From contig CAADRB010000037.1 of NCBI GenBank assembly GCA_900708905.1, forward strand, positions 741,188 through 805,187: 64,000 nt of DNA, given 5' to 3'. Made by a program: the position numbers and the translations under genes. Position 1 is the first letter of the stretch; the number at the start of each line of letters is the position of its first letter. Under the pieces are notes generated by a model. It worked only from the letters and a program-made list of their open reading frames with translations, ran no database searches and had not been told where the DNA came from. This document shows positions 34,423-45,757 of the stretch, one piece after another. The DNA comes from Hymenolepis diminuta (Eukaryota; Platyhelminthes; Cestoda; Cyclophyllidea; Hymenolepididae).

Positions 34423-37400
34423 TTACCTCAATCTCAGACAAAGAAAACGATAACAGGTCCCCAAGTTTCTTCTTTCTGAGGAGAGCTGAAGTAGTGGGGG
34501 GAAAAATAAGCAGAAGAAGGATGACAGGTAGGTCCATAGTTCGATTGATGTTATCTTTTAATCAAAAGAAGCACACTGTTAGGGATGAATACAATTGACC
34601 AACGACTCATATAAGGAATCGATTGAACTCACAAAGAAATAGAACTGTTCGAAACCGAGATTTTGAAGGAAGAAGCCGAGAATTTGCCATAGTCCAAGGA
34701 ATATTATCACATAGAATATGGCTATCCCACTTGCCAATCGGCGCAATGATGCCAGGGCTCGACGAACTTCTCCAAGGGCTGGTTTCTTTTCACTCAGACG
34801 GGGCGAGAATCTTAGATCCGTTTGTCTATTGAAAGAAGATTATATATATACACATACAAATCGGAGACCCAGTCAATCCATTAAAGCGGCATAACTTGCA
34901 GTTTGAACATGTTAAACAAACATAGAGAAGACGGTCTCAAGGACATTTTTACGCAGTGAAAAGAATTAAATGGTCGCATGTAGTGGGAAAAACCGGATAG
35001 TTGGTATAGATTATTTGAGAAACATGAGTGTAACTTGAATGCTAAATTTCCCCGCCCCNNNNACCCCCTCCGCCTCCCCTAACTTTCCCTCAATGATGAA
35101 TCGAGTATATCATGCTGTTCACCTTAATGCTGTCAATTAAATCAACATTTTTCATTTATTTGATTTTGTATTCTATACCTTACCTAAGAATCTCTTTTCC
35201 TGAGAAAGATCAATCCACTTCACAATGATTGAGTAGCTAGGGGCTTCTGATTAAGTAGTCTCGAGCTTTCTAACTAATCGATGGTTTGAAAAGCTTCACG
35301 ATTGTCAGAAAATAGTCCTTCTAAAGTTATTTTCAGAGACCATTTTGTTAAATCTCTTCTGTTGACAAGATCAGCCAAATTTGTCATTCTCTAACTCTTG
35401 TCTTAAGCTAAATTATGAGTGACAGTTAACTTAAATGAATGTGTCTATCATCAGTAGCAGGGATAAAAACATGAACAGAAAAGGCACATCACCTTGAAAC
35501 TGGTGATCCGTTACTAGCGTAATGAAATGATCAAAGTTACCTAGGGGTAAGTATCGATAAGCGAATTCGAGAAGACAATAAGTTGGCAAAGAATGCGGAA
35601 TGAGCCATAGATGTATAACTAAATGAGAGTAAGAATAATTTAAAGTGCAAATGTGCCCTTCCAAAAGTTACTATTTTACCAGTACTGTACATCTTAGGGT
35701 TGATTTTATCTCTAAATGTCAAAAATAGAACTTTATATCGATTACAATATCTGAGATTGGGCAGATTAGGAGAAGTGATGGCTTTCAGTATAATTACCGT
35801 GTAAAAACCTCGGGCCATGGAGTCAGCGGGTTGTCAATCTCTTGCACGGAGCTCCAAGCACTTAAAGCAACCTCTGGAGGTAGAGGTCGAGTTGTGATGA
35901 GGGTTATTAAGATGGGTAGGAGGAATCCACCGAATATACCGACAGACAAACCAATCAGTCTCGAATATTGGACATCTGTGTGGAAGACTTCATGGTTATG
36001 AAATAAAAAAACACGAAAAAATGCGCATTTGCGGTAAACTGTACGTACGCAATCCAGAATAGATTTCAAGTACAAAGATGAGAAGCATTGTAATTGCAGA
36101 GTTGACAAAATAGCCGACAAGGAACGCGATCTTCGTCAGACGATCCCAAACAATGCAAAGACAGAGACAACCAACGAAGGATGTGCATAATCCGAAGTAG
36201 ACAGTACTTAGTATCTAAAATTGACCTGAGTATAAAAAGAATCAAACGAGTTCCTTACCGTAGTTTGATTGAGCATGTTGAAGATAGGAATCATGCCGGC
36301 CGTAATGGTGAAAGCTATCTGCAGTACACTGCTGGACATTTCATCTGTGTAAGCACGATAAGCTCCGTGAGTTCGACAGCCATAAACGATTGCTGATGAC
36401 GGTCTTGTTCTGCAGGCATTTTTGACCCTGAGTGGGTGGAAAAACATGAACCAAACGGGATATTCCCTCCAAAAAACTAGTAGGTAGTTTGAACTCACCA
36501 AGTATCAGTTTGACAGTCAGTGCACTCGAGCATACTGCGGCAGCGACAAATGTTGCGTTGACTGGCTAATTGACCGCGTCTCTTTCCACACAAGAGACAC
36601 TTTGTCGGGTCCGCCTGTTTCTTGAAGGGCTAAATCGAGTTATAGGCGAATGAATTTATGTCTTATTACAAATTTATTTCCATTCCTACGGCTTAGAATA
36701 AAAGATAATTTATACTCTACGGACATTTAACACACAACAACCGATCTTTCCGAAGCCAGAGCTGTAGTGTCGCAGTCTACAATATTTAGATGTTCTGATA
36801 ACGACATCCTCAATTCCGAGGACGCAGATGCATAAATTTAGACAAAAAACATTCATCTGCAAAATAAGCTACTTGAACATATAATGGTAGATGCATGTGT
36901 GCGTTTGCGTAGCCATAGCGTAGGAGTTCAGCGGGTTCAGTGTCTTTAAGACAATTATGGAGAGGAAACGAATACCAGTCAGATTTGTATAAACGCAGAC
37001 GATCGCATTAGATTAAATCACCAGTCTAAGAGTCCTGTGTGCCGGTATCGCAGTAATCAATATGTAAATATTATGGTATGGATAGTTGTAGCTGCCAACC
37101 TAGTTGGTCACTGAAAGGTTTACTTCGTTTTGTATTTGTGCACCTTCAATGCTCTCCCTCCACCATTCAAATGCCTGAGACACAGTGATTTAGAAGAGGG
37201 TCCAAATTTCCTCTTTATAATGCCTAGGCACAACATGAGAGTCTCCTCGTGATACAAGTTTTTTGAATTTTTATTGTTTAAATATAGTGAGAGGAGCAAG
37301 ACACTTCGACATTCAACAAATTCGCAACGTTCTTAAGTTTCGCGGATTCGATACCCATCAACGCACATCCACTAGACATTATCATTATAAATGATCTACA

Positions 37401-40400
37401 GGAATGCAAAAAAATTTAATATTTTAGAACATGGGAGGGTCAGCTGATATGGAATAGCCGTAAGTCCAACAAAGGATAAAGAGGAGGCGATCAAAAAATT
37501 GCAGAGACCAACGTTAAGATACTAAAGAGTCTTACTTTATTTGATTTCCGACTCGGGTTGTATAATATTGGCTAAATGGTCAGTTCACATTCCAAAATTC
37601 CAATTTCGCCATTGGTTCCCCGAGATTGGAGCAAATGCTTGCCGAAGGTGCCCAGTGCTTACTGACCGGTATTACTTAATCAAGTAGGATCGGCCTTGGT
37701 ACCTCAGCTTTTTCTTCTAATGGTTTAGAAGACTAAGTATCTTATATGATATTCCGCAGTTTGCAACTTTAGTACATCAAAGAGGAGACAGATGAAAATT
37801 TTATGTTAGGTCAACTTCGTAAATTGCGTTCACTCAAAGTGAAATTTGAACGCTACATATAATCTTACCGATTAAAAATGGTCATCTGAAAGACCTACCA
37901 AGGTACAAGAGAGCAAAGAAATCAGATTTGGCCCCACTTTCGACAAAATAATATAATTTTTGACAAAGATTGTATCAGACTGATGTTTAGAGGGAATGCA
38001 TAAAGAAAAGATTTGAAAATGTCGACTTTACAGATATTTACATCATGTTTACGCCAGTCTGTGCACCGATCACTCACCTTAATGTAAGTTGCGAGAACAT
38101 CGTAGTAGAGAATGGAGGAGGCTCCGGAGATGCTGAACACACAGGAAGTTATGAGAGCCAACAAAATCACCAGAAAGACCACCACAAGCCCACCCTTATC
38201 CAATAGTTGCAGTGGTACCGCATATATCATAAACTCTAAGTGGAAAATGTTAAATAAAAACTAAATTATATTTATTGCAGATTATTCATCCAGTTCTAAA
38301 TACTGGCATTGGTGTATAGATGATATCAGTTATCATTTCAAGGTGAAATTTATTTGCTGGAACGGATGATTGAGTTTCCTTTATATAATGAGAGCTTAGG
38401 GGGTCCTGATAACTTACAGTGTCCAGCTATCTCCTTTTTGTTCTGTTAAAAGGGTAAGCTATTGACTACCATTTACGATCATTTAACCTTCTCAACCATG
38501 GGAAAGAAATGAACTGAAGCGGCAAGACCAGCCAATAGGCACTGAACATCGTAAACAAGCATTTGCTCCAATCCAGGAGACGTATAATGAAATTTTGATC
38601 TCGGAAAATGGGGTATCTATTTAGTAAACGTTGTTCAACCAGGATACTCTACGATTCCTTGATGTTTCTTTTTCATTCTCTCTCCTTTGTGATTTATTAG
38701 GCTTCCTGTTAACTAACTTCCCTTGCTTCCTACAATTAAAAATTTATTTTTTTTGAGTTACTGTGAGTTATAATAATATACAGTGGTAGGGTAAGTCCAG
38801 GTGTTTACACATAGAAGAAGACAAAATCCTTTACATCCCAGAGTTTTCAATAATTTCGATCCCCACAAATGAGTTGGTGGATATCTAGCCGTTTTGTTTA
38901 ACTCAACGAACGCCCCCACTTAATAATCATAATGGAGAAATAACAATAGTTAATACACGGAGAATAAAATGATAATAATTAACAAAATGATAGAAAAATC
39001 TGGAAAGAAAAATTGATTTTGAAACAAATTTCCATTCAAAACTGCATTCATAAAAGAGATGAAATCATGAACTAACCCGATTGGATTTGAATCTCATTGA
39101 GAAGACGTTCATTGAAGAACGCCGACTCGAGTGCTCTAAAACCCAGACCACAGACAATTCCTAATGCAACAGGAATACAAAAAGCCATTAGAATCGCCAA
39201 CAACAGTCCGATGATTCCATGATTAGGCGGTAGATAAACCAAAGTCTCCCAGATCGCCTGATCCATAAAAATGCGTACGATACTGTCTAAACGGAATATC
39301 TACTTGTCGCATATCTACCTGAAACTTACGAAAAAAATTTACAAGATTATTTGCCATAACTTCCATGCGAACCTCCATAGTTGGGGACGTTTCAAATCCC
39401 TTCTTCGAATTGTCAAAACACAAAAGCAGTTTGTAGAAACTGTTTGTGCTGCCTAAAACAAAAAATAACAGCGAAATAAGGAAAATCAGAACCCAGCGAA
39501 AGGATGAAACTCGTGGGGTTATGGCAACTTATCAAGAGGCTTGAATGCGGCAACGTTGGCAACAATGGACATGAAAAAAGCGGTGATGCAGAGAATTGTG
39601 AGAACGAAGAGGCAGATAATGGTGCCGAAGCTCTTGCGATGTGCCATAAGAAGTAGCGCTCCCACTAGAATGAAGGCGAGCGAGACCATGGCTGTTCTGC
39701 CCACTGACACACTTGCTACATTCATGACCATTGATCCCACTTAGGAAAACAGAAATTAATGGATAAATAAATAAACAATTGTGCACTATATTCCTAAAAG
39801 CAGTAAACGAAGCTTAGCTGCGATTTGATTAGTCAGGAATGCCAACATCTGTACCTCATTTCAACTTTGCTGGGGGAGAACTTTTCGTGAAATGGCGAAT
39901 GAATTAATTGTAAGAAATACGATAGGTCATTAAACAATTTTTACCATTCAAGAGGCATAAAACGTCAGATATTCCATTAGAGAAGGACACTATCAATGAA
40001 AATCACAAGAAGTTTGTGTGATTCCTAATCAAAGGTCCATTCTCTCCAGGAATGGACCCAAGTCGTGCAAGCCTTCTCCTGGCCAACAAAATCTTCATTG
40101 CTATCACTTCATTTGTTAAGCATGCCTCGGTAACTGATGAGGTAAGTTAGATAAACGAGCTCACTAGATTAATTTTGAGATTCAGGTTGATATTGACACA
40201 CATCCACATAGTCTACCATACGCCATTTTCATCACATTTGACAAGAAAAATTTAAGCTTTACCTTTACCTTTAAGTGACTGCAAAATTAAATGAAATTTC
40301 GTCATTAAGGAGATGAAAAAGTAATACTTAGAGAGCAGACAACTTGAAGATTCTGGGGTTCAGATACACTAGAATTTCTTCACTCCCTGACTTTCACCCA

Positions 40401-41433
40401 ATTAAGTCATCTGGATAATTTATCATTCCTACTTGAGGGGATATTTCAGAGAAATAAAAATGTGCACTTTTCTCCTTTCATTAGTAATGAGTGCAATAAA
40501 GCCAAGCTTACAGTTGACATTGATAATGAGAGTGTAAATTGACGTCATAAGAGTGACAAAAATGGTTAAAATGTGCGCGATTGGTCCGAAACGGCCGCGC
40601 ACAAATTGAGCAATTGTTCGAGCACCGGGCGCCTTGGTACGAAATTCCAGAAAAAGGAGAACGAAAAATGTGAGCGCCAGGGCTGAATTGGTTGGGGCAA
40701 ATATGCATCCATACGTGCCATACTAAAGAGGAATAGTGAACTTTTTTCAGTGATATTCATAAGCCCATCCGGAAACTTCCCGATCGCTACTTACCGCATA
40801 AGCGTAGTGTATGGAATCAAGAATTTTTGTTGGCCGAGTTATTTGTGCCATGAAAGTAACGACCACAATCCCAAGGTTAATTTGCCTATCCGAATTAGCC
40901 ATATTCACGTTTTGTGGTGTTTTTGGCTAAAAGATACAATTACGAAGTGAAATGAAAACTATGAGTTTATCAAAAAATTTTAATTATAACATCCTAGATA
41001 TTTCTAAAATGGTCTTACACATAAATGGGAGCTCCATTACAGCGTCATTAAAAAATAAAGTGAAATAATAAATGTTCAAAAGTAAGTTGAACTCTGATAA
41101 AATTCTACTTTGTCACTTTCTGTTGAATGAATTTGCAAATACAGGAACGTGGTGCGTAATCTTTAGAAATAAGCGGCAATTTTAAGTTACCTGATGCTTC
41201 CTGCGTGTAATAAAGGTGTAGATGATATCTACCGCAATAATGAAGACGAGAACTCCGAATATTATGGTCCCTACATCTCCAATTTCCAGAGCTGCATACT
41301 TCTTGACTCGAAAGTTCCTTTGCAGATTCCTGCAAATCTTCTCTTCTGGCGTAAGCGGTCGTCGGGTTAGATTATGTGTAACCCCCGGTGCTGGATAAAT
41401 TAACATAAAAGATTCGGTCAATAGTTCCTCCAT
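34423..41433 (-). CDS. Sodium:solute symporter, DUR3-like urea transporter
   Basis: Multi-helix plasma-membrane transporter of the SSF superfamily. DUR3 members take up urea or polyamines using an ion gradient. Exons: 41191-41433, 40795-40926, 40512-40722, 39533-39739, 39330-39452, 39077-39286, 38078-38235, 36499-36629, 36259-36427, 36049-36214, 35798-35975, 34633-34825, 34423-34554; all phases agree, giving 750 aa. Family landmarks: LEFRTKAPGARTI after helix 2-3, LGSTNSFYKLL, FMDQAIWE (the DQxxWQ site), LALITSCVFSISGASSILYY (the core of helix 8, A.TSA..AE.iA.SSi..YDi), YDVLATYIK, and IDNPLTPWPEVF in the late loop. The first conserved SSF motif and the GGLKA segment are badly altered. A cysteine-rich loop (CLLCGKRRG, CRCRSMLECTDC, about residues 437-465) sits between helices. 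The start is the first ATG after an in-frame TAG. The donor after exon 4 reads ATAAGT. Substrate cannot be told from sequence. Confidence 0.82.
35059..35062. other. Assembly gap (NNNN)
   Basis: Four N in a C-rich tract within the intron between the last two upstream exons of the DUR3-like gene (34826-35797). True length unknown. Confidence 0.98.
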
Positions 41434-43473
41434 CTGGCCACCGTTTGTCCAAGTGCTTTGGGGCACGGTATTCTAATTCATTTTCCGTTTGTATAACTCG
41501 TGACCAATGGCAACTCAAGAACGAATATTGAGAGGTAATTGGCTAGGTTATTCCTCAGATTTGCTTTCGTCAGTTAATTCAATGCATAATTTACCTTTTC
41601 AAAAGGAAAAATGGAAAAAAAGAGACATTAATCTGTGGAAATCTGCAAAGTGATAAGAAATCCATATTTTAATTTTTGTTTAAATGAAGATGTGCAGTGG
41701 TTTGCATTTTGGCGCAATCGGTGAAGATCAAAGTGTATGACCGTGTTATTCAACGGCAATTTATGCCCTGTTCTGTAATTCCGTTGTTCCCCCTTTGGTT
41801 CACTGCGCTTGAATTCATTGCGACATGCGATTTGCGCTCCTTGCTGCTAATTGGGATGGTCACAGTAATAAGCTGAAATGATTACTGGCCCACCCTAGAG
41901 TAGCTTATTTACCAAAATGCCCATAATAATAATAAATTTCACTATTTTCGTAGTTACTGAAATTAGCTGTGGTTCAGGAGCTTATTAGCAAAATTAGCAG
42001 ACGGTCGATCTAGATTGATATCGACCGATGAGTCCATAATAATAAAGAGAGCAAAATGTAAAAGTGGTAGTGTTGTAACGTTTGGGTTTATCGAGGCCAC
42101 ATCGATCGAATAGATGGAATAAGTCAAGTCACTCATGTCGTCAGATCAGCTTGGAGGTGGCAGGCAAGCCACCCCAACTTATTAATAAGTAAATTATGTT
42201 CATGTACAAAATATTTCTTCGTTCGACGTCGGTTATGTCTCGTTGTCGGAGTCTCGGCGTGATGATAGATATCCGTTTGGGTATCTATGTACAAACACTC
42301 AAGCACACGACAGGACAGCCTGTGGACACTGTAGTGGAGATCTTATCGTCAGTCAATCATTTTTAATCGCTAGGTGAAGATAGACATCTGCTGGTTATAG
42401 CAGGTAGACATCAAGAGTTTTTTTCTGATTGTGGAGTTAAACACCAACTCGATGAGGAGGACCAGGTTTCCAATATATGTAGGCATTAAAAATCGTTAAT
42501 TTTTAAACCTCCAGAATATTACACTAGGTCATGAAGAGCTGGACCGTGAAGGAAAACATTTTTAAAAATTATAATTTTAATCAAGAGAGAAAAAGTTGCT
42601 GAAGTTGTAAGAAATTGAATATACTGATTGAAGCAAAGTAAACTGGTCTCAAATAGTCATATGCCAACATAAATAAATAATTCAGTTTTCTCATAACTGA
42701 GACATTATTAATAGTGACAATTCCTAAGTCCAGTTAGGAAATCGTATTCCAACGCCTGTCTTGGGTTCAGAGTAGCATCATCGAGCCTACCTGGTAAGAG
42801 ACACGAATGTTAGGTAGATTTAACCAGTATGGTTGGACCCAAATCCCTGATCACGGTTATGATAGACGAGCACGGTGATCAATGCATCAGCAAAGGTCAT
42901 GAGATAGTCAAGTAACATATTGCAGAGATAGAAAATTAAATCAATAAACTTGCAGGTATTTGAAGAAATTGTAATTTCAGTCTAAAAAATAAAACTCTGA
43001 TCTCTAGTAGCTGTCTGAAGATTAGGGAAGAAGACTCCATCAAGAAGATGAGCGAATCAGTATTCAATTCTCAAATTCATTTCAATGTCGCTCGACCCTC
43101 TGTACGGACGATTTTCTATTATTTGAATATCATACTATCTCTTTACTGTTTTGCTTACAGCATTGAGCATCACATTTTCTTTAGTGATTGGTTTAAGAAC
43201 GTGCCTCCTGATTACTTCTCAAAAGTACGTCGAGCAGACTCGTCCTCGTCATTTATAACCTTTCTCTGGTGTACATTTTCATTGGTTTGGAAATTTTTCT
43301 CATGGTCCCCACTCAATTATCGGTGTTCTGATACGGTAAAGGAGATTGTCTACTGGTAAAATTCTTGAGTCTTGCAAAGGAATTTGAAATCTTAAATCCT
43401 ATACAACGCAGTCAAAAATTTAAAACATAGTCTGTATTTTTAAATTAATTCATTAATATATTTAGTGATTTAA
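41434..43473. other. Intergenic, probably DUR3 promoter side
   Basis: No gene recognised. A 103-codon ATG frame at 43048-43359 (plus) has a hydrophobic stretch but no splice context or family. Sequence at about 42070-42440 has a TGTTG start and looks LTR-like but has no definable end. Confidence 0.4.
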
Positions 43474-43665
43474 TTACCTAACTTTATTCTTTAAAGCTAA
43501 AATGTTGGAAATTTTTTTAACGAGAAGGACAAAGCAACCGAGTGCTGCATTCAAAACCATGGTGCTATTGGAAACTTCAGAAGAATACATTGATTTCTCT
43601 TGAAGCTCCTGAAGGGCATCAATAATACTGGAACCAAGTTCTGTTTCTACGCTTGAGGAATTCAT
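43474..43665 (-). other. Small ORF 2 of an overlapping pair, possible membrane protein
   Basis: Sixty-three codons from ATG: MNSSSVETELGSSIIDALQE, then a predicted membrane helix (STMVLNAALGCFVLLV) and a basic end (KKISNILALKNKVR). The ATG overlaps the stop of the frame just upstream by one base (TAATG). The TAA stop lies in a GTAATT donor-like context, so translation could instead continue by splicing. No family recognised. Confidence 0.3.
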
Positions 43666-43754
43666 TAGTTCTCTTTTTCCAGCTGAATCATCAGGAAATC
43701 CAAAACTGGATCATTCCAGATAAATGTGGTTCCTATGTTGTCGAAAAAGGTCAT
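43665..43754 (-). other. Small ORF 1 of an overlapping pair
   Basis: Twenty-nine codons from ATG: MTFFDNIGTTFIWNDP, then an amphipathic segment ending MIQLEKEN. It ends in TAATG, sharing one base with the next frame. Could be an upstream ORF, the first cistron of a two-protein message, or one protein with a frameshift. No family recognised. Confidence 0.25.
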
Positions 43755-43759
43755 GTTTC

Positions 43760-45740
43760 GTATTTTTTAATTATCCGCGAGGGTTAAAAATCTCGAAGCG
43801 CATTAGTTGAGTTGTTTGAATAAATGGTCAAAATTTTTCATATGGGACACGGTTTTAAAGAGTTTTAGCCGTTTCTTGGTTTGGTAAAGAACGCTAATGG
43901 ATTTGGGCGTTCCCAATAAAGGGGGATATTTTGTGAAATTTCAACATACGAAGACAACACGTCTTCATGTCTTAAGTGTTAAGTGTTCCTGCTCGGTAAC
44001 ATTATTTAAACAAGTCACTCAAATAATGAGGATTTAGCTCTCGTGAGTCCATCGCTCCTTGGGAGGGAGTATCTCTTCATCCTAAAATAATTTTTCTTTG
44101 AGCGAGTTGCAAAATTTACAATGACGACAGGTTCAATAAAGGGTTAATTAAACTTAATGTGTGTAAACCGTTGACAGTTAGTTGTAAAAGAAAAATATTA
44201 CATAAATTCTGAAATAATATTAATTAAATAATAATTTTGAATGCGAAAGTATACTAGTCGACAGGAATCACCATTTTTAGAGAAGAGGAAATGCCATTCT
44301 TAGCATGCCAATTAGAAAGTAGGGATTTTATGATTCAAACTAGGACGGACTAATTCGTCAATTAACAGGACAAAAGTATTGATGCTCTTTGAAGGAGTCG
44401 CCAAAAAATGGCCATGATTTTTATTTATCAAGTACCCATGGTAGGGTAGTATGTGGCAATAGTGATGGGTGTGACAGAAATCAGTATTATTCCACATCAG
44501 GACAAATGAGATTGGAAAATTTTGGTATGACTGATGACGACAAGGGAAGCGTTATTGGAATCGGGCTTGCATAAGCGCAGGCTAATCAGCAAGGCTCGTG
44601 AAACTGGAATTATGACACGCAAGGATACCATAGTACTAACTGCATATCTCACCTGATCATGACTTAGTAAGTAGATACAGAGGCTACTCTTCAACCTCCA
44701 AATTTATTTTACCTCTTAATGCGGAATTTATTGCTATTTAACATTTTTAGGAATCTATACGGTCTCACCTCGATTCCTTTACAAAAGTACTGCTACTCAA
44801 AATCATTCTAATGGACAATTCATTCCAAATGTAGACAGCTGAGAAGATGTTAATCATCTGTCTAAAGCAATCATCAACTCAAGCTCAACAACCTCACCTA
44901 ATACCTGCACCATCAAAAATGGAGCGCACATCTCAAGAAATAAAACCAAAACGGAATTTCGGAGACTGACGATTACCGAGTTCTCGATTTTACCCCAGTA
45001 CGAACTCCACACAATGTGATCATATACATATATTACGCGCAATAATTTAACTCGCATAGCCAAAATGTAATAAAAGTATATTCAATGTGAAAGGCAACTA
45101 TTTTGCCAAGTGTAGAGGTTCTCCTTAAATTGTTCAAACTAGATGATAAATAATACACAATTGTCACTTAATTTCAACCAAGTTTAATTTTTCTCCGATA
45201 TTCAAAAATATAAAAAGGTAAATCAATTCACGAACCTATTTCTTCCCATTTGCAATATGAAATTGAACTTAAAAATTAAGTGAAATGTAAGAAAATAATA
45301 ATAAGGTTTAACAATGTAACTGGTTAAGTATAAACTTAATTTTTGGTTATTAATTAAAATTATTATTCTAAAAATGTCTCATTTGAAACTAGATTCAGGC
45401 AAATTTTTTTAAAGTTTTCTATTTAAAATTAATTGATAAGTTTAAATTTTTCAAGTGATTGCACATTCAGATTGCGGTTTTTCAATTCAAGGTGATTGAT
45501 CAGATGCCCCTTGATATTATCTCAAAATTATTCCTTGAATTTCATAAATTTCATTACAATATATCCGTTATATGATTAATTTTGCTTAATATTTGCGCCA
45601 AGTCCAAACTTATATCCACTTTCTCTCGCACTTATTGCTTCAGAAGAATTAATATTTTACGTTTTTTTAGAAATAAATACCTTTCATTAACTGAATATAC
45701 TTTCGTCGTATGAACCTTCTAGATTTATGTTATAGGAGTT
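43760..45740. other. AT-rich intergenic, presumed FARP-like promoter side
   Basis: No gene or repeat recognised on either strand. Confidence 0.45.
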
Positions 45741-45757
45741 TTTAATTGCCTCTTATC

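Noticed and set aside
42070..42440. Possible solo LTR starting TGTTGTAACG
   Set aside because: No second copy in the window, no clear CA end and no matching target duplication could be defined.
43048..43359. 103-codon plus-strand ATG frame with a hydrophobic segment
   Set aside because: No family, no poly(A) or splice support, and AT-rich DNA yields hydrophobic chance frames.
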